The notes: generated by a model from the letters alone, not told the origin. Shown: positions 52,210-63,598, counted from the stretch's first letter. The stretch: 64,000 bases of DNA from Cryoendolithus antarcticus (GCA_002077065.1 NAJO01000020.1:832821-896820), one strand, 5' to 3'. Numbers and translations are program-made.

Positions 52210-54404
52210 CTATATATCCCAGCTCACCCACTCCCTTCTGGGCGGTATCTCCGGCATGTCACCTTCGAACTTCCCACATGCCATCACCTTCGCGTAGATG
52301 TCCTTTAATTCCTTGCCAATGTCACCGGTGTACCATGCATCACCTAGTACCGTGTCGGGATTTTGCTTTTCGGGCGCTCCTCGAGGGAACCACAACCGTT
52401 CCTCTTGTAGAGGGTTCGTGCCTGGTATTGTATATATGAAGACCTGGGCTTTAGGGTCGAGATGCACGGGCTGCCCTTTGTAACTCTGGGGCTGCCCGTT
52501 CGAGGCACGCACCAGATGGACGGAGGCTATCGTATGCGATGTACCATTCATCTGTGTGCTCGGTGGCGCGCTAGGTTGTTGAGCAGGGACTGCTGTCGTC
52601 TGGCCGAAGGGTGAAGGTTGTGGAGCAGACGCCGTAGTACTTTGTGTGTTCGATGGCTGGCCGAAGAGAGTGCTATCGGGCTGTGTCGGTTGCCCAAAAG
52701 CTGGCGCTGGTTTTGACGCTTGGCCAAACGCAGGCGCGGCAGTCTGTGATGGTTGACCGAATGCTTGTCCCTGTGATGGTACAGCCGTGCCGAAGGGACT
52801 TGCTTGCCTTTCTGCAGTCGGCTGGCTTGCCTGCCCGAATACAGACGACGCAGGAGATGCACTCGATGCGATTGGATTGCTTGCTTGTGGCTGCGACTGT
52901 GCTTGCCCTGCCGTGGCGAAGGGACTAGCTTGTCTAGCCGCTGCCCCAAATGTCGATGGCTGGCCAAAGCCTGACGACTGCTGAGCGGCGGCGCCAAACC
53001 CACTAGGTTGCGAGGCCGCTGCAGCGAACGGGTTCGGCTTAGTTTCCTGCGATTGCGCCCCGGACGCATTGGGATTCGAAGCCTGGCCAAATGCCGGACT
53101 TGATGCTTGCCCGAATGCAGGTGCAGTGGACTGCCCGAATCCAGGCGTCGATGCTGTGCCGAAAGCAGGTCGTGCAGCTGCACCGAGTGTTGGCTGACCG
53201 AACGCAGGCTTCTGCCCGATCGATGAGGGTTGGCCAAACGCGCCGCCTCCGCCAAGTGCGGAGGGCTGCCCGAATGCGCCGCCTCCACCAAGCGCTGATG
53301 GCTGGCCGAATGGTGAAGGCTCAGCTCCGCCAAGGCTCGAAGCCTGTCCGAAGCCCGGCTGTGCTGGCTTGCCGAAGGTCGATGGCTGACCAAATCCTGG
53401 TGCTGTCGCCTGACCAAAAGCGGGCGCGGTCGGCTGTCCAAATGCTGGCGTGATTTGACTTGACGCAGAGGGCTGGCCGAAAGCTGATGGAGCCTGACCG
53501 GTCGTTGTGGGTTGCCCAAACTGTTGATTCGTCGAAGCCATTGGCAGTCCGAATCCAGGCGTTGGCTGTGTTGCTTGAGTGGCGTTCTGCTCGATGTCCA
53601 GGCGATTGGGATGGCGGTCTTTGCCAGCGATGATGTACTTCACGGCACCGTCGACGTCCTTCAAGATAGTCTGCACCGCCTCGTTCGACTTTGCCGCAGC
53701 TTGCGCCTCTTGAGCGATCTAGAGCGCCAAGCGTCAGCAGAACCTCCTCAGCATTCGAATATAGTAGTACATACAGCTTGCTGTGTGTTGCCTGTCGTCA
53801 TAGCAAGATAGTACATCACGCGCATCTCCTCGGGACTCATCTCGAGGTCACCTTCGATCAGCTGTGCAGGTGCATTGCGGCCAGGACCGTACGCTGTGAG
53901 TGGCCATATTGGCCTATCGGTGGTGAGATCGACTCTGATGTTGTCGGCCGTCACATTGTATCTAGTATTACTGTCAGTCGCTGCGCATGACCTTCAGTAC
54001 CAAGGACCATGCAACTCACGTCTCCTCGGCTGGTGCTTGTTGCCCTGCTTAAGTGTTAGTCGCGGACGCAATGAGAAACGGACGGGACTCGCTTTAGGCT
54101 GCGCGATGGAGACGAGCTTGAGAGGGGGGTGAGTGTGAAGCTTGCGAGAAAAGACATGCACGCGCACATACCTTGTCCGAATGCGCCGGATCGAGCTCGT
54201 CCGCCACCAGGGTTTTGCAATGGTGCATATCGATTCTGCGATCGATCCTGAGGATGCTCATTCTTACAGCTGTCTATGCGTCTCTCAGTAATGGCTCCTG
54301 AGGATCTGGAGGTAACGAAACAAACCTCCGTATCTGCAACGGCCCTCGAGGAAGAAAGAGCAGACTTGTCTTCCACTGCCGCCGGATCGATTTCGTCCAT
54401 ACAT
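52210..54404 (-). CDS. NUP42: CCCH zinc-finger FG nucleoporin (NUP42/NUPL2, Amo1-like)
   Basis: This is a cytoplasmic-face nucleoporin for mRNA export. There are five exons: 54404-54326, 54273-54172, 54044-54020, 53961-53775 and 53718-52210 (introns of 52, 127, 58 and 56 nt), giving 633 aa. A CCCH finger (C-x7-C-x5-C-x3-H) is formed across the first intron by CSFFLEGRCRYG joined to DSCKNEH. A short folded segment follows (TADNIRVDLTTDRPIWPLTAYGPG, then EMSPEEMRVMYYLA). Next come more than 20 FG dipeptides, mostly FGQP/FGQA, including a tandem GGGGAFGQPSAL pair. The C-terminal ~100 residues are folded and end in the LKDIYAKVMACGKFEGDMPEIPP segment. Exon 3 is only 25 nt. Confidence 0.9.
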
Positions 54405-54932
54405 CTTGATCAGAAGGCGAGAAACCTGCAACAGATGGGCAAGTAATCAAGGGCCCAAGGCCGCCATGCCAATTGTGCTTATTCACTAAGCGCCAGTGCT
54501 TTTCAGCAAGTTGAACGATGGCCGGAGAGATGCTGTGGTGCAGGAATCGGAGAGCGATGTCGACTGCGAGTAGTGTGCGGAGCGCAACCGAAGGAGTAGA
54601 GTGGCCCAGGCTTGGCGATCGACTAGGCGGATCCAATGGGCAAAGCCGCTCAAATAGTGAATGAAGTCGAGGTCGCGAGACGCGTAAAGTTCGGTACCGA
54701 TGGCGCGTCACTCCGGCGTTGCTTGGCATACTCTTGACCACAACGGTCCACTTCTCCCTGGTTGCACCTTCCTCTCACGAGCACGTTCAACAACGGCGTC
54801 GATCGCACGTGCGTGAGCACCTTCTTGTGCTCAGCAGGTGAAGGTACTTCTGGTGCGCAACAGTTCTCATAACTGCCCACCGAAACTAAATTTCGTGGAC
54901 CAGGAGCATTGGATAAAGAGCTTGGTCCCTCC
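54405..54932. other. Divergent promoter region NUP42 / small TM protein
   Basis: This 528-bp spacer lies between divergent starts. A minus-strand ORF here (54274-54741) overlaps NUP42 exons in another frame and is rejected. No element stands out. Confidence 0.45.
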
Positions 54933-55322
54933 ATGCACCCAGTCTCTGTCGTTACCTTCGGTGTATTCTCCCTTGGGTATTTTGTCGCGAGGTGGGACCT
55001 GGTCACTCGACTGTATGAGCTCGCCATCTTTGCCTGGGACCACGGAGTGATTGTGGGTTGTATGATCCGCTCCTACCCTCTCTCCCGCTTGCTGAATTGC
55101 GTGTAGACCCGCGCAGCCAAGGGCTTTGCCGTCCTCTCCATCGTATTCCTCCTCTTGCTCCTTCCACTCCAGCGCATTGCTGTGTATGAGTCCGCCGTCG
55201 TCAGTACCACCTTCCAGCAAGATGAAAACGAGTCTGACGGCTCACAGCACCCTCGCGTGCCCGAAGCCGCACTTTCTGCGCGCGAGCAGCTCCGCAGACG
55301 AGGGTCTTTTGGTGCCGAGTAG
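54933..55322 (+). CDS. Small two-TM membrane protein upstream of GPI1
   Basis: I do not recognise a named family. The exons are 54933-55052 and 55107-55322 with a 54-nt GT-AG intron that keeps frame, giving 111 aa. Two hydrophobic segments are seen: residues ~3-20 (VSVVTFGVFSLGYFVA) and ~47-65 (FAVLSIVFLLLLLPLQ), the second encoded across the splice. Between them is a conserved-looking amphipathic stretch (RWDLVTRLYELAIFAWDHGV). The C-terminal 40 residues are polar and charged. The stop is 27 bp before the GPI1 ATG on the same strand, so the two could share a transcript or the small gene could lie in the GPI1 leader. A role in the GPI pathway is speculation from position. Confidence 0.65.
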
Positions 55323-55349
55323 ATCGAGGACATACTTTGCCATGGGATT

Positions 55350-57577
55350 ATGACAACACGCAGTCATGGGCTGACACTGATGCGAATCTTCTGGCCATCC
55401 GATGCGCCCAAGGATGATGTTCCGGGTGTTTTGGTAGGATGGCGCCATTCTGAAATTGACATTTTCGTAGTTGGTATACTCCAAGGGGTCGAGGTCCGCA
55501 ATGTTGAGCAAGCTTTGAGGTCGAGAGCTTTGTTCAAGGGGAGCCTGCACCCTCTGGAGAAGATTTTGGAACGATGCGGTGATCAGGTCCCGCAAGTCCT
55601 GGGCATATTCAATGGCTCCGTGCGATCCATTGGTATGGACTCGAGGTCTCTAGCGCTCCGTTTCGGGAAGACAGACGGGCTACCCAAGATCGACCGCGCT
55701 GAGTACAGTGGCATGACAGCTCAAGTCATCATATATGATCGTCCGGACCCATTGCGAATGCAGTACATGTCGTTGACCCCGATCTCGCTGACATTGGGGG
55801 ACAAGCATCACGCATACGAGAGTGTACCGCCCTTCGACAGCATCGACCGCGATGAAGAAGCACAGCACAAGCAAAAGCAAAAGTTGGTGGAAAAGTTAGA
55901 GCTGCATACTGTTATACATCATCCGCGTTCGACAAAGGAGCTGGCCCTACCGGCGATCATCAACCAGGTCAATTGCTCCGCTGAGCTCAATGTCTTGATG
56001 CAAAGCAACATTGGCCTTGTTGGAGTGCGCATAAAGCGCAGCATGAGCGTGAGTGAAAGAGTAGTAGAGTCAGCTGCGCAGCTACAGGATTCGCTTCTGG
56101 TTTGGCTGCAGGCACGATTTATGCATCACGTCTGGCCGGTCATGTCTCAGGTATTGATACTTTGTCTAATGGCCTATCGTCTTGTCGCCGAAGGTCTGAT
56201 ACGACTACTCGACTGGCGTCCCATCCCCGATGCGGCAGCACTCAAGGACATATCAGCCACGGCGCAGCAGATCGACATCCGACTTCAGCAATTCTGCTAC
56301 TGGCCTGCGCAGTATGTGACTCTCCACTCACGCGGCAGCAATTGGGAAAGCATGTCGGATAGCCAGCCCGAGTACATTCGCTTCTTCAACAGCTTATGGT
56401 TGGTGGCGAACGACGTGATCATAGGGATTGCACTTGGGTCCTACATCTTTGACAATGCCGACTTGGTCAGCGCGCAGGTGACTAGCATCATGCATGACTA
56501 TGCAGTTGAGGGGCTGCAGCGAATGATCCTCTGGCTGATGGACTGGCCTGCTGGACTGAAGCTGAACAACGAGCTTGCCAAATTTCTTGGCGACCTCTTC
56601 CTGTGGGTAATCGACTACTGGGCTGGTCTCCTGTCACAAGCCCAGCCTGCACTGCCACTCGTAATCCGTATTATCGGCATCGCAAGCTTCGCAGGCGCGT
56701 CAATGCCGATCAGCTTGTTTTCCGACTTGGTCTCGCTCTTGACGCTCCATATCTACAGCTTTTACATCGCTTCGGCCCGAATCTACAACTGGCAGCTGAC
56801 GGTGATCATCTCCCTCTTCCACCTGTTCCGGGGTAAGAAACGGAATGTGCTGAGAAACAGGATCGATAGCTGTGACTACGATCTCGACCAGCTTCTGCTT
56901 GGGACAATCTTGTTCACGCTGCTATTCTTCCTGCTGCCAACTGTTGCGGTGTTCTATGCCACCTTCGCTGGTGCTCGCATGGCCATTATTGCGCTCAAGG
57001 CTGCCCTCGACACCTGGCTGGCATGCTTGAACCACTTCCCGCTATTCGCGCTGATGCTGCGAATCAAGGATTCACGCCGCTTGCCTGGTGGCATACGCTT
57101 CGAGCTGTGCGATGCAGCGCCTATAGAAGCGACCGATGTTGGAGCGCCGACGTCCTACCTCAAACTCCAGGTACTTCTGCCCGCACTGCACAATCATTGC
57201 CATGCTGACGAATCCCACAGTCGGTCCCACTACCCCTCACACAGACGTTCAGTCAGTACGCACACCTAACGCATCGCCTCCGCAAGCACTACCTCTCGCC
57301 GCGGGTGTTCCTATGCCTTGTGTCTGGACAGTTCGTCCCGCCGATCCATCGCAAGAATCTGTATAGTCTACAGTACTCGATGCTGCCCGCCGAACGTGTC
57401 AGCGTGAGCGAAATGTGGCGATTATTGAGAGGGACTGAAGCTGGTACTGCGGAAGAAGTAAAAATGAATGGTCACGCTGTGCAGGGCAATGGACGGCCTG
57501 TCAGAGGCAAGCTGGGCGGAAAGCCGAGGTCCTCAGTAGCGAGAAGGCGTACTGGTGGAGCAAGTAAATCCGCTTAA
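55350..57577 (+). CDS. GPI1: GPI-GlcNAc transferase subunit GPI1 (PIG-Q)
   Basis: Gpi1 is an ER membrane subunit of the complex that makes GlcNAc-PI, the first step of GPI-anchor synthesis. The exons are 55350-57170 and 57221-57577 with a 50-nt intron, giving 725 aa; the start may instead be the second ATG at 55380 (MRIFWPSDAP). Family features are VPGVLVGWRHSEIDIFVVGIL at the N-terminus, a multi-TM Gpi1 domain (FFNSLWLVANDVIIGIALGSY, MDWPAGLKLNNELAKFLGDLFLW, HIYSFYIASARIYNWQLTVI, SLFHLFRGKKRNVLRNRIDSCDYDLDQLLLGTILFTLL), and a second-exon HYLSPRVFLCLVSGQFVPPIHR block. The C-terminal ~45 residues are basic. Confidence 0.95.
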
Positions 57578-58271
57578 GCAATTGTGAACTACATGATCTT
57601 TTCAGTGCCTCGAGTACACATCTATCTGATCTGAGATGCCATCGTCAGCGTTGTCTATTGGACAATCATGCCACGGGATCATCGAGATTAAAAGTTAGGT
57701 ACTTTGGTAGCGCAAACGGTAACTTCGGCACGCTGCCGTGATGTCGCGCGCGCGCCTGCCCGCCCTGTCACGGAACAGCCCTACCTTAGGCGAACACATA
57801 CCTTGAGAAGTTAAGGCGGTTTGGGGAACATATCATATTCCTCGTCATTGACCGCACCACAACTTACGCACTGTAGATAGTAGCACTTAGCGATCGAAAC
57901 GGACAATTCTACATCACCCGCGAAGCCGTTCACTCGCGAGCCTGCGCGCTTCACTTCCGGCTGCACCTCAAGCGATTGAAGTGTACCACATAGCCACCAC
58001 ATCTACCCTTCAGCAAATGCAGTAGTGTCGAAAGCGCATTCTCTCAGGCAATCAGTCGAAGTATACGTCAACGACTACAGCATCTGTATCATTGCGACAC
58101 CGCAACGCATCTTAGTTGCGCGAACATCACGACAGCAGACCCAGACTGCGATTGCGCAAGTGAGCCAAGATACAGTCGTTACGCGCGACCGGCGGTATCA
58201 GTGCGGGTCCGGTGGCGGAGGGAGAAGGTGGCAGTGTGGCGGCGGTGCTGTCGGCTGGGCATGAGGGTGGG
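57578..58271. other. Spacer GPI1 3' / MED14 promoter
   Basis: This 694-bp region includes a short alternating CG tract near 57746. The MED14 frame is open back to a GTG at 58212, but the first in-frame ATG is at 58272. I see no gene. Confidence 0.45.
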
Positions 58272-61200
58272 ATGCCCGGCCGGTTAAGCATGGAGGAACA
58301 AAGCAGCGGGACAGGTTCGCGAGAGCTTAAGAGGCGGCGCAGTGAAGTGCAAGAACCGGCAAGCCATGCAGAGGTACAACGACCAAGCGCACCGTCCGGT
58401 GAAGCAATGGCGCCAGGTAGCAGCGCGGCACTGACGAATGGCACGAGCATGGTCAATGGCGATGCGCATCTACCGAACGGCAACGGTCACAACGCGCACG
58501 ACGATGGCCCACCTCCGCCTCTGGACCAGTCATGGCGCGAAGAGGGCGCAAACGTGTCGCTGGGGAAGATGCTGGAGCGGCTGGCGCAATTCTGCATCAC
58601 AGACTTGACCGCATTGGTGGACGAGCTCGAAGAAATGCCAGTGCAGCCATCAGCAGCTCCCGTAAACGGCATGACAGTGCTCGAGGACAACGACGAAGTC
58701 AGCGTGGCGAAGAAGCGAAAGATCATGGACTTCGCGAGGGAGCAGCGGGATCGCTTCATACGCGCGCTGGTCATCTCGGACTTCAGCCGGAACGCAGACG
58801 ATGTCGCGAATGTGATCGATGTTAACTTGCATTTGCGGAAGAATGACTTTGCAGTGGCGGAGTCAACAAGGTCGATCGGCCAGCTGAAGCTCGACTCAGC
58901 GCAGGCGAAACAGCCCAATCCGAATATTGAGCTTGCTATGGAGCTGCTTAGCACTGGCAAGACACCGAGCGCACCCGAATTTGGATATCTGCCGCCTCCG
59001 CAGATCACTGCGCAGGATCTGCTAAAGACGTTGAGGGAAATGAACGTAATGCTGGCTGCTCGACTCAACCTGCACGAAGATGTTCCCACGGTGTTCGAAT
59101 CCTATTCAATTGCAAATGGCAGAGCGACATTCGTGGTACCGGCAGAATTTGAAGTAGACCTAGCAGTGATCGACGAGGAGGTGACGAGCTCTTTTTTCTT
59201 CATCGACATCAGATTTCTTTTCAAATCTAGCGCAGAGTCCATGGATGGCGCTCTACGAGAGCACTTCGAAGTCGAGGTCAATCGGGCAATCCGAGACAAT
59301 GGTCTCCAAGGCTGCTATGACACGCTACACAACTTTGTCTTGACGCACAAGATCAATATCTTACATCAACAGGCAGGCGATCTGCACAAAGGGCGTTGGT
59401 ATGACACAATCAAGGTAGATCGCATGCGCAGGAATCTGGTTGTGCAGTACTGGACGGGCAGGCCAGGGAAGAAGCATTGGCTTGAGTTCGGCATTGCGAG
59501 TGGTGCTGGGACAGGCAAAACTGTGCGGAAGGTGGAAAGTCCTGTGATCTCCGTGCGGTGGTTTCAATCGAGTGTCGAGGTCAAAGACACCGGCTTGGAC
59601 ATCGACTGGCAGCAGATCTGCCTCGAGGATATCTTGCTCCAGACGACTGCAAAACATGCCTTGGCCATGCTGACAGCAGCAAGGAGTGGAATGCAAACAC
59701 TCACGAGTGGCCTTTTGGGCATGTCCATGAGCGTCGACGTTGCAGAAGACAGCGCTGTAGAGCATGTCCTTGCGCTGCGCTTCCCACCGCTACAACGAGA
59801 GCTCAGACTCAGCATACTGCCTATCGATGGACAATACTCGATCGCGCCGCCATCTGCAGCAGCAGCGCATGCTCAGCAACGGCTCAATGAAGACTCGACG
59901 ATTGATGTGCCGCGACGTCTAGCCTCGACACTAAGTGCTGTCACATTCGAGACGATGCACAGGGAAGCCACGAATCTGAGATGGACACAGCTCGCAGATC
60001 TAGCGCGCCAGGGCAATCTGAACGCTCTGTTTGGCTCCGATCACTGGCAGTGGCGAGCCTATGTGCCCAACACAAGCTGGGGGATTGACTGGGCAATTGG
60101 ACTCACAATCAGTCCAACCGGCTTGAAGTGGTGGACTGTGCAACTTGAAACCGCCTCTGATGGCAACGGAAGGATTGTGACGCTGGCGCACGAGTTGTCA
60201 ATGAGTGCTGATACCGAGAGTGTACCGTCACGAAAGCTGCTGCTACAAGTGGCGAGGCAAGCAGTGGCACAGGTATCGTTCACAGTGATCTCGCTGCAGC
60301 TGCAAACTATGCAGATTCCCTTCCGGGTCGAGAAGCAGAAGCCAATGTCGAGTGACCCGAGTAGTGCAACGCAGAGGCGAACCGTAATGTTCATCCAGTT
60401 CTCGAAGCTGGTCAAGCGCTATCCAGACAAGAAGTGGAAGCCTTGGGCACTCGAACCCGTGCGGGTGACTCACCACGGCGTTGAGAGGAAGCCTGGAGAC
60501 GATGATTCAACGACGCTGCGCTGTCGACACGATCTGCGCTTAGCGCTGAAGGAGGGCACGTTCACACGGCTGCGGCAACACCTTCGCAGATCACAAGATC
60601 GCAGCATCAGTATCAGCACTTCCGGCGGTCTAGCCATCCGCTTGTCAACGGCTCTCGGAGCGCCCTTCATCGATCAGCTGCAAGACCATCTAGCCAGCAT
60701 TTACCGCCTCGATCGCTACGTCAGCATTTTGCACAACGCTCAAGCACGCTGCGACACTGTCTCACTCGGTAATCTGAGCTTCACCTACAAGTCAAGCTCG
60801 AGCTACCGCGCGCACTTGACCTTCCCTTCGACGTCCACGCAACGTACGAGACTCCGCCTCGAACCGCCCGACAGCAATCCCCACGCCCGTATACGGATTC
60901 ATCTCGAAAACAGCCTCAACACAGCACGCTCCCAGCCCTTTGAGCAATTCGTTACGCTCCTCCTACTCACGCTGCCTCTCTTGACTGCTCCCTGCCTCGC
61001 TGGTCGCAGCGTCTTACTGCAACCCCGCTCAGCCTCCTGGTACAGCCTCAAGTACCTCTCACCCTTGCCAGCAGTGACCTTCACCCTGCGTATCCGCGTC
61101 AAGTCCAATTCGTCCACCGGCAGCGGGCAAGAGCTGAAATGGCATATCGAGCAAGAGCGCACGAAAGTCAACGCCGAGAGCCTACCTTCGGAGCTCATAG

Positions 61201-61463
61201 CCAGTCTGCGAGATCTGTGGAAAACCTCCAACCCGCAGATCGGCTACATTGGATTGGGCAACGGGCTCGTAACGGACGCCAAGGGGATCAGTAAGGCGCT
61301 AGCGAATATTGACAACTTTGTGCGGGGCTTTGGCGGCGCCGAGAAAGCTGCGTTGGCGAAGTCGGAGGTCCGGACGGGTTCCGCTAGGACTCCGGCCGGA
61401 GGCGAGGCCACGGTGAAGAGTGAGCTGAAGGATTCGAAGGCGGACGTGATCGCCATTGACTAG
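58272..61463 (+). CDS. MED14: Mediator complex subunit 14 (MED14/RGR1)
   Basis: Med14 is the backbone of Mediator, linking head, middle and tail modules for RNA polymerase II regulation. It is a single exon of 1063 aa from ATG 58272 (G at -3). The N-terminal ~75 residues are disordered. The conserved Med14 domain starts near residue 80 with SLGKMLERLAQFCITDLTALVDELEEMP and continues with KKRKIMDFAREQRDRFIRALVISDFSRNADDV and a DVNLHLRKND segment. The middle and C-terminal parts are mixed alpha/beta with no low-complexity breaks, and the protein ends in a short charged tail. Length and N-terminal block fit fungal Rgr1. Confidence 0.93.
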   Translation: MPGRLSMEEQSSGTGSRELKRRRSEVQEPASHAEVQRPSAPSGEAMAPGSSAALTNGTSMVNGDAHLPNGNGHNAHDDGPPPPLDQSWREEGANVSLGKMLERLAQFCITDLTALVDELEEMPVQPSAAPVNGMTVLEDNDEVSVAKKRKIMDFAREQRDRFIRALVISDFSRNADDVANVIDVNLHLRKNDFAVAESTRSIGQLKLDSAQAKQPNPNIELAMELLSTGKTPSAPEFGYLPPPQITAQDLLKTLREMNVMLAARLNLHEDVPTVFESYSIANGRATFVVPAEFEVDLAVIDEEVTSSFFFIDIRFLFKSSAESMDGALREHFEVEVNRAIRDNGLQGCYDTLHNFVLTHKINILHQQAGDLHKGRWYDTIKVDRMRRNLVVQYWTGRPGKKHWLEFGIASGAGTGKTVRKVESPVISVRWFQSSVEVKDTGLDIDWQQICLEDILLQTTAKHALAMLTAARSGMQTLTSGLLGMSMSVDVAEDSAVEHVLALRFPPLQRELRLSILPIDGQYSIAPPSAAAAHAQQRLNEDSTIDVPRRLASTLSAVTFETMHREATNLRWTQLADLARQGNLNALFGSDHWQWRAYVPNTSWGIDWAIGLTISPTGLKWWTVQLETASDGNGRIVTLAHELSMSADTESVPSRKLLLQVARQAVAQVSFTVISLQLQTMQIPFRVEKQKPMSSDPSSATQRRTVMFIQFSKLVKRYPDKKWKPWALEPVRVTHHGVERKPGDDDSTTLRCRHDLRLALKEGTFTRLRQHLRRSQDRSISISTSGGLAIRLSTALGAPFIDQLQDHLASIYRLDRYVSILHNAQARCDTVSLGNLSFTYKSSSSYRAHLTFPSTSTQRTRLRLEPPDSNPHARIRIHLENSLNTARSQPFEQFVTLLLLTLPLLTAPCLAGRSVLLQPRSASWYSLKYLSPLPAVTFTLRIRVKSNSSTGSGQELKWHIEQERTKVNAESLPSELIASLRDLWKTSNPQIGYIGLGNGLVTDAKGISKALANIDNFVRGFGGAEKAALAKSEVRTGSARTPAGGEATVKSELKDSKADVIAID

Positions 61464-61906
61464 ATGTTGATGCTGGCGGTAATGGGCGTGGGTTCGACGT
61501 GTGGACTTAGCGAAGGCGTTTTGGGATTTGCTTGGTACGTCACGTGATGCCGGACGATATTTGGATGGGTTGGGATATTGGGAGGCGGGTATGGCGGTTT
61601 TGCTTTGGACGCGGATACCACTATTGAACGTTGGATATTGAGGTGCTATGGCGGTGTATACTAGACTATGGAGCCCTGAACACGCTCACTTTCACCCATT
61701 TACTTCGATCGGAAGCGGCTATGTGCTCGCTTTTACCGAATGTTGTGAAGTACTGCCCAGGCTCTATGCTTACGCCGATGGCTATTCAAGACATCCAGAA
61801 ATTCGAGCGGGACAGTTGCAATCCCAGGCGGCTGTCAGTCGCGAGGTGTTTTTGATGACGAAAAGCATGAACCCTATGTCGTATGAAGCAGATGGCGAAG
61901 TGCCAC
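61464..61906. other. Convergent 3' spacer
   Basis: This 443-bp region lies between MED14 and the prefoldin gene. A plus-strand ORF across it (61648-62151) is antisense to prefoldin exons and is rejected. Confidence 0.5.
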
Positions 61907-62832
61907 TCAGCTCTCGCCTTTGTCCTTTCGTCGTTGGCCGACATCCCAGTTGTAGACTCGTGCGGTGGCTACCTCCATCGTCTGCAGTCCTGTCAGCGTA
62001 TATTCGCCTTGCATCGTCTCCCGTTTTTGATAGGTTCATGGGTCATATCCAAGGCCGCGGATGCACAGTTCTAGACGGATATCAGGACGGGAAAGCTGCA
62101 TACCGTGATCTGCTCCCTCAAGAAATCCAAGTCCTCCTCGCAATTCCGTAGACTCGATTGAGCCGCTTCCAGCTTCGAGGACAAGAGCCTTTCAGCTTCT
62201 GGTAGTGGGTAAGAGAGCATGACGTTTGCCTGGCTATGCGGTCAGCATCGAGCCTCGAACTTCATCCGGGAGCAGGAGACCGTACGCCGAGCCATAGGTA
62301 CACCTCTTCGACTGCGCTGATATTCGCCTTAGCATAGAGCGTGTCGTTCAGCTCGAAGTTTGTCTCGAGGGGCTTTGCATCGTCCTGATAGTTGAGTATC
62401 AAAGTCAGTCGATGGCCTCAAGTCGCGACACCCGACGGAGATCCTGGGGAGGCTCTTGACGTACATCTCTCGATGCCAGGAATTGCACGATTTCAAGGGT
62501 CTTCTGAATGTCTGGGATTTTGTCGTTGAGACCGAGGGCACGCTTTTGCGTCGACGATTCCATGAATTGATACTTGCTACGCCTTCACATCAGCCATGTT
62601 TCGTTGGGCGGCGATCAACATCAGAATGCTACGAACGATATCATCTCTTGGAATCTCTGCAGCGTGCTCTCGACATCAGCGCGAGTGGTAACATAGTCTT
62701 CGACTCGATCGACGAAGGGAGCGTAGGGTATGCCTCGAGCGTTATTGCTGGCGGAGTAATTAACAAGCTGTCTTCCAGCACATCGTCCCCCATCGCAATC
62801 GCCTACCTCAGCTTCTCCACCGCACCAGCCAT
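61907..62832 (-). CDS. PAC10: Prefoldin subunit 3 (PAC10/GIM2, VBP1)
   Basis: This is an alpha-type subunit of the hexameric prefoldin chaperone that delivers nascent actin and tubulin to CCT. There are six exons: 62832-62807, 62747-62637, 62576-62465, 62384-62286, 62229-62104 and 61981-61907 (introns of 59, 60, 80, 56 and 122 nt), all in phase, giving 182 aa. Family blocks are RGIPYAPFVDRVEDYV, RFQEMISKYQFMESS, LNDKIPDIQKTLEIV, ETNFELNDTLYAKANI, YLWLGANVMLSYPLPEAERLL, CEEDLDFLREQIT and TMEVATARVYNWDVGQRRKDK, in the order of human VBP1. Each break between blocks falls at a GT-AG intron. No single ORF here exceeds ~75 codons, so it is easily missed. The first exon is only 26 nt. Confidence 0.93.
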
Positions 62833-63598
62833 AGCCTCCTCTATTGCACACTCAAGTCAAACAAACAATGTATCACGTGTAGCAGACTCTACTCGCCAGG
62901 GTCGACACCGTTATCGAGCACCACCCTCACCCCACCATCGTTCTTTCCCAAATTCCCAAAATAAACAACACGAGCCACGCCTTCCGTAGATCCCTCCTCC
63001 AACTGTGTACCGAAGTCTTTCCTGATGTCGCAACACGCGAGGCTTGCCGACCGCACTATCGTTTCTTGGTAGAGTTACAGACCCTGCAGCTGTCACCTCG
63101 TAATGGGCGATGCTACGGTGGTACGGATACGGTCACGGAATTGGGATGAGGATCGGCGGGTGTGAGGCTGGATTTGTTGGAGGAAGCGAGGGGTGGGGAG
63201 ATGGGTGGATGGATATTCTTAGTCACTTGGTGGATTCTGACGGTTGATCAGTAGTACCATCGCGGTCCTTTGAACTCCATTTTCCAATGTTCGTTTTGTG
63301 CGTCTCGTGTGGACGTGTTCTAGTGATCTCGTGCTTCTATCTTACTGCCACCTCGCCGTTGCCTCGTGCTAGCTTCGCTGCGTCACTGCCACGATCACCA
63401 CCACCAGACGGCTTAGCGCTTCGCTGTAGCCTCGCCGTCGTCCCATCGCTCAGCTCTTCAACCCGATGCCACGCTCGCACCATCACCGCACTCTATACAC
63501 ATGAACCGCTCCGACACCTAGACGATCCTCACATACCATCCTAAGTTATATACAGCGCCCTAGAGTTTGCCTCGCCGCTGCCTCGCCATAGTGTCTAA
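62833..63598. other. Spacer upstream of prefoldin, possible unassigned coding fragment
   Basis: A minus-strand pair of frames (63218-63097 and 63042-62889, joinable by a 54-nt GT-AG gap) reads protein-like (SSQFRDRIRTTVASPI, then ARVVYFGNLGKNDGGVRVVL), but I find no start ATG, and a TAA lies immediately upstream. The motif CCTCGCCG recurs at 63351, 63430 and 63570. I do not call a gene. Confidence 0.35.

Noticed and set aside
54274..54741. 155-codon minus-strand ORF
   Set aside because: It starts without ATG and overlaps NUP42 exon 1 in a different frame, where the CCCH finger is clear.
61648..62151. 167-codon plus-strand ORF
   Set aside because: It is antisense to two well-supported prefoldin exons and has no family features.
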